NCBI GenBank assembly: GCA_963377175.1 | Contig: CAUJNA010000528.1 | Location: 76,535-140,534 of the forward strand | Length of the DNA stretch: 64,000 nucleotides | Source: Effrenium voratum | Taxonomy: Eukaryota > Sar > Dinophyceae > Suessiales > Symbiodiniaceae | Direction of reading: 5' to 3' | Shown here: positions 31,445 to 39,609 of the stretch, one piece after another | Layout: each line of letters begins with the position of its first letter | Position numbering within the stretch: position 1 is the stretch's first letter | Translations under genes and position numbers: made by a program | The notes under the pieces: generated by a model | Told to the model about the DNA's origin: nothing | Database searches by the model: none | The model's input: the letters and a program-made list of their open reading frames with translations, nothing else

Positions 31445-32089
31445 AATTGCATTTTTCATTCAGGGGTGGGCTTGTGTCACTCCAAGGTTCCCCCAAACCC
31501 CAAGCCGACAGCGCCCTACGCGCTTCCCAGCCAGTCCCCTCGGCCAGTGCTGGGCGGGCTCTTCTCCGCTTAACTTCGGAGGTCGAAAGAGATCCGGTGT
31601 GTTCGGAGAGATATGGCCGTCGGCGACAAAGACACACAGGGGCCGCAAAAGAAAGAAGGCTGTCTAGACCGACATTGAACATAGCCTCCTTTGCGCGCGG
31701 GCACGCAAAGCGCAAAAACGCAAAGGCGGAGTTGTAGACCCTCAAGCCACCAGAGGTCACTAACAACTGCTTAAGCCAGTTCTCCCCCATCTGTGCGCAG
31801 GGCTGAGTTTTGCCTGCTCTGTCGCCAGCCTGAGCCGCCCCTCAGTCACCACTTGCCAGCCTACCGCAAATTACTTTGCAGCAGCCTTGCAACCTGCGCA
31901 CTAAAGGGGGACAGGCCATCCACGCAGTTGTTAGGACTTAGTGGTAGTATGCCTGCTTCACCGCCGAGCTCGCAAGCGTTACAGGGGAGTATCCCCAGCA
32001 AAGTTGGGAAGTTGGCGCGCAGCGCCAGCCATCAGCCGCACCAAGCCAGACAGGTTGGGCTGGCTGACTTGTGATTGGAGATGGATGTC
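31445..32089. other. No gene recognised upstream of the SL RNA
   Basis: Open frames on both strands (31447-31737 plus; 31440-31790 minus) show no family resemblance. The last 150 bases would hold the SL RNA promoter, but no motif can be named. Confidence 0.45.
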
Positions 32090-32150
32090 ACCGTAGCCAT
32101 TTTGGCTCAAGGTACAGTTCAGGCCTTAGCTTCACAGCTGGCCTTTTTTT
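32090..32150 (+). ncRNA. Dinoflagellate spliced-leader (SL) RNA gene
   Basis: The 22 nt leader exon begins ACCGTAGCCATT and ends TTGGCTCAAG at 32111, matching the conserved dinoflagellate SL. It is followed at once by the donor GTACAG and a short intron-like part, with GGCCTTAGC...GCTGGCC able to fold, then a T-run at 32144-32150. The internal ATTTTGG can serve as Sm-type site, as proposed for dinoflagellate SL RNAs. A donor GT and T-run right after the leader indicate an SL RNA gene rather than an SL relic on a retroposed mRNA. The gene trans-splices this leader onto nuclear mRNAs. Confidence 0.93.
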
Positions 32151-32220
32151 GGCGGAACTGCTGCTGGTCGCTCTTGACCGGCAGGGCATTGGGGCAGACG
32201 GCCAAACAAATCTCAAACAC

Positions 32221-32292
32221 TGTCCTCACCAGGAGTCGAACCTGGGTTGTCGCGGCCACGACGCGACGTCCTAACCACTAGACGATAAGGAC
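32221..32292 (-). tRNA. tRNA-His (GTG)
   Basis: 72 nt. Acceptor GTCCTTA pairs with TGAGGAC; anticodon stem TCGCG/CGCGA with loop TCGTGGC (anticodon GTG); T-arm CCAGG-TTCGACT-CCTGG. Overall layout is close to eukaryotic tRNA-His. Position 33 is C, not U. Confidence 0.82.
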
Positions 32293-32401
32293 ACTGCTAC
32301 TGGCACTCAGCCAAGAGAGGCCCAACAGAAACAAACATTGACGTTTTGCTGGCGCTGCAGCGGCGCGCGAACTCAGGCCATGATTCTTGAGCCACAACAG
32401 A

Positions 32402-32457
32402 TCCGCTGTAGTACAGTGGTTAGTATTTCCGCCTGTCACGCGGAACCAGGCTCAATT
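32402..32457 (+). pseudogene. tRNA-Asp (GTC) fragment, 3' end missing
   Basis: TCCGCTGTAGTACAGTGG and an intact anticodon arm (TTCCGC CTGTCAC GCGGAA, anticodon GTC) are present. The T-arm is broken after GGCTCAATT, and the sequence runs into AAGAGCTTCCACC. The missing 3' end of a tRNA-Asp is found at 32763-32788, fused to a tRNA-Ser. Confidence 0.85.
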
Positions 32458-32502
32458 AAGAGCTTCCACCGTCAAAGAGCAGCTCCGCTGGAACCAGTAA
32501 AT

Positions 32503-32582
32503 TGACGGCGGTGGGGTTCGAACCCACGCCCTTACGGAATGGCGCCTTGAGCCACCGCCTTAGACCACTCGGCCACACCGTC
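32503..32582 (-). tRNA. tRNA-Leu (AAG), copy 1
   Basis: 80 nt class II tRNA. Acceptor GACGGTG pairs with CGCCGTC; D-arm GGCCGAGTGGTCTAAGG; anticodon loop TCAAGGC read by analogy with other eukaryotic tRNA-Leu as anticodon AAG with C at position 33; T-arm GTGGGTTCGAACCCCAC. The variable arm is short (TTCCGTAAGGGC). Confidence 0.85.
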
Positions 32583-32685
32583 CCTGAGAATTGCGCTTGC
32601 TGGCGAGCCCACTTTTAATCGCTTGAACCCGCCGCGGCCACACATTGCTCTTGGACTTTTGCGCGCAGGAGGCCGTCAAGCAGAT

Positions 32686-32788
32686 GACACTTTGGCCGAG
32701 CGGCTAAGGCGTCGGCCTGCTAAGCCGACGGGGTTTTTTCCCGCGTGGGTTCGAATCCCACACCCGGGCTCAATTCCCGGCGGCGGAG
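32686..32788 (+). pseudogene. Chimeric tRNA-Ser / tRNA-Asp
   Basis: The 5' part is a tRNA-Ser(GCT) from GACACTTTGGCCGAGCGG through the T-loop TTCGAATCCCACA. The expected acceptor strand is replaced by CCCGGGCTCAATTCCCGG plus CGGCGGAG, the T-arm and acceptor end of a tRNA-Asp. The variable arm also carries an extra T-run (GGGTTTTTTCCC). It cannot fold into a normal acceptor stem and is probably non-functional. Confidence 0.85.
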
Positions 32789-32852
32789 ATTCATTGCAGC
32801 CTGGCAGAAGAGCTTCCACCGTCAAAGAGCAGCTCCGCTGGAACCAGTAAAT

Positions 32853-32932
32853 TGACGGCGGTGGGGTTCAAACCCACGCCCTTACGGAATGGCGCCTTGA
32901 GCCACCGCCTTAGACCACTCGGCCACACCGTC
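32853..32932 (-). tRNA. tRNA-Leu (AAG), copy 2, T-loop variant
   Basis: Near-identical to 32503-32582, but the T-loop reads TTTGAAC instead of TTCGAAC. This changes the invariant C56 of the B-box, so transcription or folding of this copy may be impaired. Confidence 0.75.
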
Positions 32933-33035
32933 CCTGAGAATTGCGCTTGCTGGCGGGCCCACTTTTAATCGCTTGAACCCGCCGCGGCCACACATTGCTC
33001 TTAAACTTTTGCGCCCAGGGGGCCGTCAAGCAGAT

Positions 33036-33117
33036 GACACTTTGGCCGAGCGGCTAAGGCGTCGGCCTGCTAAGCCGATGGGGTCTCCCCGCGTGGGTTC
33101 GAATCCCACAGGTGTCG
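33036..33117 (+). tRNA. tRNA-Ser (GCT), copy 2
   Basis: Same 82 nt sequence as 28719-28800, with intact acceptor, anticodon loop CTGCTAA and T-arm. Part of a duplicated cassette with tRNA-Glu. Confidence 0.94.
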
Positions 33118-33175
33118 ACTTGCCACTGTCAGGCAATGCGTCTCCAGTCATGAACAAAATTTTCTCGCAACAACA

Positions 33176-33248
33176 TTCCGCCACCGGGACTCGAACCCGG
33201 GTCGCTCGGGCGAGGGCCGAGTATCCTAACCAGCTAGACTATAGCGGA
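33176..33248 (-). tRNA. tRNA-Glu (CTC), copy 2
   Basis: As 28859-28931, but the anticodon loop is CCCTCGC: position 37 is G instead of A, and position 33 is again C. The acceptor and T-arm are intact. Confidence 0.88.
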
Positions 33249-33307
33249 TTCTGCAGGCGGCCTTCTACCTAAGAAGCTTGGCCTGACACATCGCAACAGC
33301 ACGGCAT

Positions 33308-33668
33308 CTACGCGTCAAGACTTCGCCCTCCACGGCCCCCCCCTCCATGGCCTCTGCAATCTCCCCCTCCACGATCTCTCCCTCCACGATCTCTCCCTCC
33401 ATGTTCACGTTCAGATGTTCCATGATACTGTCGGGATATCAATGGACTACGGGAGTTCGAATTGTCTCGAGTGTGTCGAATTGATTCTGCGGACAGCGTC
33501 ATATCAAACTTGTCAAGCTCTGATTGCACCTCTCGCTCAAACAGGACAACTATCCCCCAGGCCTCCACTCAAAGAGGAAAACGCCCGGCCCGGCTCGCGT
33601 CCATGCAAGCCTCGATTGCCGCCCAGTCGCGCACCGACGGCACCCAGCCGAAGGGTTGGGACAGCTGA
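33308..33668 (-). pseudogene. Decayed gene fragment cut by a foldback
   Basis: The minus strand reads QPFGWVPSVRDWAAIEACMD near 33660-33590, then after a frame break AWGIVVLFEREVQSELDKFD near 33555-33490, ending in GGRDRGG repeats (CCTCCACGATCTCTC tandem units, 33310-33410). A related piece lies at 62830-62965, and it too is bounded by the GTCTCAG foldback. No function recognised. Confidence 0.4.
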
Positions 33669-33671
33669 CAC

Positions 33672-33960
33672 AATCCTGGGAAAGGGGGTGAGACACCTGA
33701 GACACCTGAGACACCCACTAAACGTCGAACAGAAGTGTCTCAAATGTGTCTCAGACCTGTCTCAGCAATAACAAGACAGCCAATTGATGATTGAGACATC
33801 CACCAACCACGAGCAGAAGTGTCTCAGGTGTCCCAATCTTAGGCTGGCTGTCTTGTTATTGCCGGGACAGGTCTGAGACACATTTGAGACACTTCTGTTC
33901 GTGTTTAGTGGGTGTCTCAGATGTCTCAGGTGTCTCACCCCCTCCCTCAGGATTGACTCA
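33672..33960. repeat. GTCTCAG foldback element, copy 1
   Basis: Inverted arms of about 110 bp: AATCCTGGGAAAGGGGG, repeats of TGAGACACC, ACTAAACGTCGAACAGAAG, GTCTCAGACCTGTC, and the reverse complement ending near TCAGGATTGACTC. The centre is CAATAACAAGACAGCC and its inverse. Related copies lie at 62567-62825 and 62975-63065. Confidence 0.85.
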
Positions 33961-35070
33961 GCCCTCTCAGCCTTCGACTGGATGTGGTCTCCACAATCAT
34001 CATCAGCTCACCTGCCATGCGCTGCGAGAAAAAAAAAAACCTCTTTTCAGGCAGACCCTCAAGTTGCCTTGTTCGTCGACTCTTTGGTGACGAGCAGGAT
34101 TCTTGTGGTGCAATCTTGGACACAAACATGCGAAAAGGTTGGCAGCTTCAAACAGGAATAGCGAGCCTGGGGCCTTGTCTCCAGCTTGGCCTTCAGCGTC
34201 GCAACTTGGGACTTGAGTTTCTCGCATTCAGCCTGAGGGGGGACGGGGCAACAAAGGGAAAGCGTTGATGCGTGACACCGCCACGCCTTCTTGCCGTGAA
34301 AAGTTTGCAGAGAACACATGCACGCTCTCAACTAAAAAAAACGGGTCCTTGAACTGGCCCTCAGCAGTGGCCTCGAAATCGGAAAGGAAAGAGACGGTGC
34401 GAGGCAAACAAAAAGGCCCCCCCTATCAACATGCCGGCGAGACAGCACGAGCCGTCATCTTGCACGCCTCGCTGTCCGACTTCTCACGCTCAGCCTGGAC
34501 AGTTGGCGAAAAAAACAAAAGACCTCTTCAAAGGGCGACAAGCATCACACAGCCTGCTCCCTCGAAGAACGCATAAGCTTCCTTCAAGAGTGTAGTGAAT
34601 GCAAAAAAAACTGAACTCGACCGATAACGCTGTCCTGTTGCCTCCTTTCTGCAGCTTTGGCGCGGATAACGCGTGTCAGGAGGCAACAAACGAAACGATG
34701 ATACAACACGGGCCGGCAAGACTGCTCGTGCGGCGGACTTTGCGAGATCTGCTGTTGCCGTTGTTGCCGAAGCTGCGACGTTTTTGTACGCAGTCTGCCA
34801 ACCACTGTTGAAATCCTCAAGCTTGGCGATTGTGTCTTGCTGCTCAGTGTTGGCTGTTGTCAACTGCGCCACTTTCGCGATGAGCCACTCTTTCTCCTTT
34901 GCTGTGGTTGCTGCTTCTTCCAGGAGAGCATCCCGTTGGTGCGTCACTGCCTTCAGGCTTTGTGTGAGCTCGTGATTGAGAACCAGCTGCTTTTCATAGC
35001 GTTTCCTTTCCTGTCCTGGTCTTGCCCGTCGATGTCTGCGAAGCGTGACAGCAACAGCAGCTGCGGTCAA
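33950..35070 (-). CDS. Possible multi-exon coiled-coil gene, unknown function
   Basis: The minus strand has exon-like heptad-rich segments. About 35010-34710 reads RYEKQLVLNHELTQSLKAVT, then LLEEAATTAKEKEWLIAKVA, then QDTIAKLEDFNSGWQTAYKN. About 34500-34440 (acceptor ACTGTCCAG) reads AEREKSDSEACKMTARAV. About 34232-34175 (acceptor CCCCTCAG) reads AECEKLKSQVATLKAKLETR. About 34025-33955 (acceptor TTTCTCGCAG) reads MAGELMMIVETTSSRRLRGL. Long T-runs precede several acceptors. This could be a host structural protein or part of a virus fibre; no family is identified. Confidence 0.35.
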
Positions 35071-35300
35071 GATGACGCTAACTCAACCAAAAAAATCTGC
35101 CACACGCAAGACATCCAAGCACATGAAACCCCCCGCCAGCATCACCGCACAGCGTCACCGCCAGCGTCACCGCCAGCACGCGAAAAAAAAATCCCACAAC
35201 ACGTCCGACCAAAAAACGGTCGCCGACACCGTGAAAAAAAACACACGAAAATCAAGCAAAATCATGTCATGCCAAAACCATGCAAAATCGTGCAAAACGA

Positions 35301-35345
35301 GCTATTACTCCAGTCCGTATACAGATATACGGGCTGGAGTAATGC
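35301..35345. repeat. 19-20 bp stem hairpin
   Basis: GCTATTACTCCAGTCCGTAT, a short loop, then the inverse ATACGGGCTGGAGTAATGC, flanked by GCAAAAC...GTTTTGC-type words. Same family as the two hairpins at 42039-42156. Confidence 0.85.
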
Positions 35346-35389
35346 ATTTTTCAGCGCAAAACCGTGCGAAACAAGCTATTCTCCCCGAT

Positions 35390-36060
35390 CTGCGCACAGA
35401 TGCCCCAGAATGCGCGCGGCCAAACAAAAAAAATGGACCCGCAAAAAAAGAATGGCAAGTTGGGCGAGACAACAACAGCAGATCACGGAGGCTGGGCGAC
35501 CCTGCCGCCCGACCCTGCAGCTCTTGGACAAGACCACTTGGGCCTGAGGAGCGTGAGCTTCCAGCTGCCCTCAAGAAGGACGTGCTGCCAAGCGCCTTCG
35601 AGGACAAGCCGCTCTGCGTGCCCGGCAGCTGGCCAAGCTGCTGCAGCTAAGCGTGGAGTCGACGCCATGCTGCGCACAGCTACGACCGGCGCTAAGAGCA
35701 CCGCACCGTGCGGCCTTCGACGGGCATTGCTACATGTACAGGGCCGTAAAGCAGGTGCTGGAGCGGTAGGCGGCGCGTGTGCTCCACCGCGGCAAGAGCT
35801 CCTTCAGCTCTTGGCCTGTTGCTCAGCAGCCTCCGGGCGTAGACAAAGTCCCACACCATGCCCCCTCTAGGCGAAGGCCTGAGAGAAGCGCGCCGTCCAG
35901 CTCGCTGCAGACACCTCATGCTGCGCGCCCAGGCCTCTCATCGCGTTCACGCTAAGCTTGGCCATGTGCTCCTCGCCTCGGGCAACTGCCACAGCAAGAA
36001 AACGCTGAGAGAGAGCACGCAGCGCAAGCCTGCAGTACGCCCGGAGTCCCAAGCTGCCCC
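35390..36060 (+). pseudogene. Virus-like gene remnants (KKRMASW protein start; HNH end)
   Basis: A plus frame near 35440-35490 reads KKRMASWARQQQQITEA, matching the minus-strand copy at 58140-58080. 35545-35640 is homologous to 57550-57645 inverted (GLRSVSF; SAFED). Near 35985-36010, NCHSKKTLREST matches the end of the HNH sequence at 56935-56975. Segment order differs between the two loci, so this is a rearranged, frame-broken copy. No product is expected. Confidence 0.45.
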
Positions 36061-36560
36061 CCTGTCTTCAAGGCGCAGGCGTGCGCAACACTCTGTACGT
36101 CGGCGTGGATGGGTGGCTGCAGGTGCAACGGGCTGGCCCACGCCCCCTTCCCCCTGCCTATCCTGTGCCCGGCCGACGGCGTTAAGCCCGTGACGGCGTC
36201 CGCAGCACCTCGTGCTCCTCCGCCTCAGTCTTAGCCCGAGTACAGCGCGGGCTGCTGATAGCCACCTTGGCTCTGGCGCCGCTCCTCGCGCAGGTCTCGC
36301 ACCAGCGCCTTCTTCTCCGATGGAACCCTCCAAGCCCGAGTGGCCGGACACCGTCAACGCAGCGGCAAACCAAGCTCCTAAGCTGGAGATCAAGTCATCC
36401 ACGTAGATTTGCGGTTTGTGATAAATTTACACCAACCCAAACTGGTGTGGCCAAACACAACACAACAGCCCGCAGGGCCGCGCGCCCGGCACGTGTGGCT
36501 GATGGGCAGGCTGGGGCGTGCTCTTTAAGGTGCTGGAGGCGCCGTGCTGCTCGTTCGGCT
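36061..36560. pseudogene. Rearranged remnant, partly inverse of 57240-57380
   Basis: 36070-36195 is the inverse complement of about 57245-57375, as shown by GACGTACAAGGT-type and GGGCTTAACGCCGTC words. It probably derives from the same virus gene. Neither copy has a continuous frame. Confidence 0.4.
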
Positions 36561-36569
36561 AGGCCGCCT

Positions 36570-37011
36570 TCAGCAGCTCGGAGCTCGTCGCCCTAAGGGC
36601 CCACGTACAGGGGCGCAGGTGGCACACTCCAGGTCCGCCGGCGGACGCGGTTGTGGAGGGTGCCGCATGCCGTTGTCAGCCTTACTCCGTCCGGCTTCAC
36701 TTCCACGCCACAACCTTGGGTGCTTCCCGCCGGCCCCAATAACGCGCAGCCCCGGCCACACCCTTATGCTTGCGACGCGAGAACTCCGCGGGGCGTCCCA
36801 GAAGAGGCACGCTCCAGTCAATCTTGCACTTGACGCGCTTGCCCTTGGCGCTCACACTGACGGCGCCTGAGCTGGCTCTAAGCTTGGTGCGGACGGCCCC
36901 CGGAAAGGGCTTCTGGTCATGTGTCGATGACGTCTCCACCTTCTCCGTCCAGCTCCAGGTCAGCACACTTCCACCCTCTGCCCCTCGTCCTGGAAGTTGC
37001 CGGGCTTCCAC
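36570..37011 (-). pseudogene. GC-rich virus-like remnant
   Basis: A minus frame reads VSVSAKGKRVKCKIDWSVPL, then RPAEFSRRKHKGVAGAARYW, and looks protein-like. Around 36690-36750, CGCCGGCCCCAATAACGC matches 45090-45110, suggesting a shared virus-derived source. No family is recognised. Confidence 0.3.
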
Positions 37012-37071
37012 GCACCTCCACGTCTACCTTACACCAGCGCGCCTAATGGGAGTCCTCTATGCTCTCTCTTT

Positions 37072-37360
37072 AGAGGGCGTTTCCCAAATGGATTCTATTC
37101 TACCTGAGAGGCTCCTAGCACTCGTCCGTCCAGCATTTGACCTCGTCCTGCAAAGGATTCGAAGTCTAAAACGCTGCGTGCAGGTAATGACCCCTAGATA
37201 CGCTTGCAATTAGGGGTCATTATTTTGCAGCCACACGCCTGCACGCAGCGTTTTAGACTTCGAATCCTTCGCAGGACGAGGTCAAATGCTGGACGGACGA
37301 GTGCTAGGAGCCTCTCAGGTAGAATAGAATCCATTTGGGAAACGCCCTCTAAAGAGAGAG
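37072..37360. repeat. Nearly perfect palindrome of two foldback arms
   Basis: A plus-oriented arm (37072-37205) is followed with almost no spacer by its inverse (37207-37360), both ending in CTCT-AAAG-AGAG. It is the smallest member of the family that carries the two LINEs, lacking the GCCAGCC array. Confidence 0.9.
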
Positions 37361-37691
37361 CTTGCAATTTGGCTCCAGGTTGCATTCCAAGCGAGCCAAC
37401 CTTTGCAGGGCTAAGAAAAAAAACAAAAAAACAGAAAACAAGGGGTCCCAAAAAAGGGGGTCCCCGAAAAAAAGGGAAAGGGGGTTTCCTTTGGCAAAGC
37501 TTGACATCGCTTGAAATGCAACCTGGAGCCAAGTTGCGGCGCATATCTAGGGGTCATTATTTTACACGCCTGCACGCAGCGTTTTAGACTTCGAATCCTT
37601 CGCAGGACGAGGTCAAATGCTGGACGGACGAGTGCTGGGAGCCTCTCAGGTAGAATAGAATCCATTTGGGAAACGCCCTCTAAAGAGAGAG
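37361..37691. repeat. Further foldback arm with its own inner inverted repeat
   Basis: TTGGCTCCAGGTTGCATTCC (37370-37389) and its inverse near 37511-37535 flank a purine/T-run core. The arm at 37545-37691 has the same orientation as the preceding one. Confidence 0.8.
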
Positions 37692-38320
37692 GTTGCCAAT
37701 AATGATCCATGGTTGACTCTTGTTGCCGCAATATTGATTCAAAATTGCTCCATGGTTGACTCTTGTTGCCGCAATATTGCAACAAAAGTGTACGCCAAGC
37801 CGCTGAACCCCCACAGTCCCCGGGCTCCTTGCTATATGTGCTATATGTGCTATATGGGTCTTACACGCCAAGCCGCGGAACCTCCACTCTCCCCCGGGTC
37901 CTTGCTATATGTGCTATATGTGCTATATGGGTCTTACACGCCAAGCCGCTGAACCCCCACTCTCCCCCGGGTCCTTGTTATATGTACTATATGTGCTATA
38001 TTATTCCGTACGCGCGAAAATCTGTACTATATGTGCCATATAGCACAGATAGCACATATAGCAAGGATTCGGGGGAGAGTGGATGTTCAGTGGCTTGCCT
38101 TGTGAGACCCATATAGCACATATAGCACATATAGCAAGGACCCGGGGGAGAGTGGATGTTCAGTGGCTTGCCTTGTGAGACCCATATAGCACATATAGCA
38201 CATATAGCAAGGACCCGGGGGAGAGTGGATGTTCAGTGGCTTGCCTTGTGAGACCCATCTAGCACATATAGCACATATAGCAAGGACCCGGGGGACTGTG
38301 AGGGTTCGGCGGCTTGGTGC
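37692..38320. repeat. GCTATATGTGCTATATG foldback of tandem units
   Basis: First, two tandem copies of CCATGGTTGACTCTTGTTGC plus CGCAATATTG occur. Then three units of about 75 bp (ACGCCAAGCCGC-TGAACC, CTCCCCCGGG, TATGTGCTATATGTGC) face four inverse units (GCACATATAGCAAGGAC, GGGGGAGAGTGGATGTTC). The turn is near 38000-38040. The whole could fold into a long stem. Confidence 0.88.
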
Positions 38321-38334
38321 CTAGCCTCCCTGGC

Positions 38335-38720
38335 GCGCCACCTGCCCGGCATTGAAGCCTCGAGCCTGCCGAGCCTGCACCACCCGATGTCGGGATTCCG
38401 ACTTCGCTCTACACCGAGGTCGGTTGTCCGACTTCGCTTTTTTGCCCGAAAACCCATCACCGGGCCAGCGCCGAAGCTGTCAGCGATGCCGTCCTCGCAG
38501 CATCGCTGACAGAGTGTTTTTTTCACCATTCACACGCCCAGCCGTCAATCCCCGGCGTCTCCCAGAAAACATTGGGAGCGCAGTGCTGTACAGCACTGCA
38601 CTCCCAGACTCGCCGCCCGGATTGCCCGGAAAAACTATGTCAGCGCCCTGCTGTATAGCAGTGCGCTGACATACTCGCCGCCCGGCTTCCCGGCTTCAAA
38701 TTTGGCAAGTAACGCAAAGG
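38335..38720. repeat. Hairpin cluster upstream of the virus-like genes
   Basis: Contains a CTGCCCGGCATTGAAGCC spacer, a GTCAGCGATG...CATCGCTGAC hairpin (38478-38516), then two stems separated by CTCGCCGCCCGG: GAGCGCAGTGCTG-TACAGCACTGCACTC (38567-38598) and GTCAGCGCCCTGCTG-TATAGCAGTGCGCTGAC (38639-38671). The same spacer and hairpin style occurs at 27.5 and 59 kb. Confidence 0.8.
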
Positions 38721-38721
38721 G

Positions 38722-39503
38722 ATGGGAAAGATCAAGCTCTTTCCTGTGCCGGAATACAGCAGCAAACAGTCCTCGGACCCCGTGGTGCCACTGGTTCCCT
38801 GCACGGGCATTTTCCTCGGGCCATCAAAATCGGGCAAAACCGTGACTCTGATCAGCCTGATTCTGGAGCAGTATCGCGGCGTGTTTGAGAGAATCTACAT
38901 CTTTAGCCCGTCCATCGACATTGATGACGGCTGGATTCCCGTCAAGAAGTACATCGAGGAGGAGCTGGGGGTGAACACCGAACGGGAACAAGCGTACTGG
39001 GACGACTGGGACGAGCCGGCGCTGCGCCGCATCATCCAGCAGCAGCGCAAGATCACCGAGGCGTCCAAGAAGTTGGAGATGAAGAAACTGTATCAGGTGC
39101 TGATTATCCTGGACGACCTGGCGGATATGCCTCAGCTCCACAAACCCAACGGCGCCCTGGATACGCTGTTCATCAGGGGCCGGCATTTGCAGATCAGCAC
39201 CTGGGTGAGCTCGCAGAAGCTGAGGCTCATCAGCGCAGCCGTGCGGGTGAACATGCAATTCCTCTGCTGCTGCTGGAGGCTGCGCAACCAGCACGAGCTG
39301 GGCGCCGTGGTGGAGGAGCTCAGCGCCCTGCTGCCGACCAGTTGTATGAACAGGCGACCAGGGAACCCTACAGTTTCCTGTTCGTCTACTATCTGAAGTC
39401 AAAGAAGGAAATGTTCCACATACGCTTTGAAGAGCGTTTCGCACTTGAAAAAGACGCCGATGGGAGCGGCGCTCAGCTTCCTGGGCCAGAAGCTGTTCGC
39501 TAG
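38722..39503 (+). pseudogene. Virus-type DNA-packaging ATPase (FtsK/HerA, A32-like), frameshifted
   Basis: Starts MGKIKLFPVPEYSS. Walker A is GPSKSGKT (about residues 33-40), and Walker B is VLIILDDLAD (about 129-138). The downstream stretch STWVSSQKLRL and the WRLRNQHEL segment are typical of the packaging ATPases of Polintons, PLVs and large DNA viruses. After about 39332 the frame shifts by one base: the natural C-terminus (EQATREPYSFLFVYYLKSKK; FHIRFEERF) continues in another frame to a TAG at 39501. Full length would be about 260 residues, normal for the family. It would pump DNA into capsids; as it stands it is broken, or there is a sequencing indel. Confidence 0.8.
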
Positions 39504-39609
39504 TTCCACACTGATCAACGCCAGATGCGAGAACATCTCCTGCTGCACCTCCGTCGCAGCCGTCCAGCCGCCCGTCGTCCGCAGAACGGGCGGCTTCCTT
39601 AGAAAAAGG

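Larger units (their letters stand above)
32967..33325. repeat. Second copy of the tRNA-Ser/tRNA-Glu cassette
   Basis: Bases 32967-33325 repeat 28646-29007 (from GCTTGAACCCGCC through ACGCGTCAAGACTTCG) with few differences. The partial repeats at 32460-32690 and 32808-33035 show further local duplication in the same cluster. Confidence 0.88.

Noticed and set aside
31440..32089. 5S rRNA or U1/U2/U4/U5 snRNA near the SL gene
   Set aside because: I looked for their conserved cores and saw none in this window; only U6 is clear.
32090..32111. Spliced-leader relic on a retroposed mRNA
   Set aside because: A GT donor and T-run follow the leader directly, as in an SL RNA gene, and no coding sequence follows.
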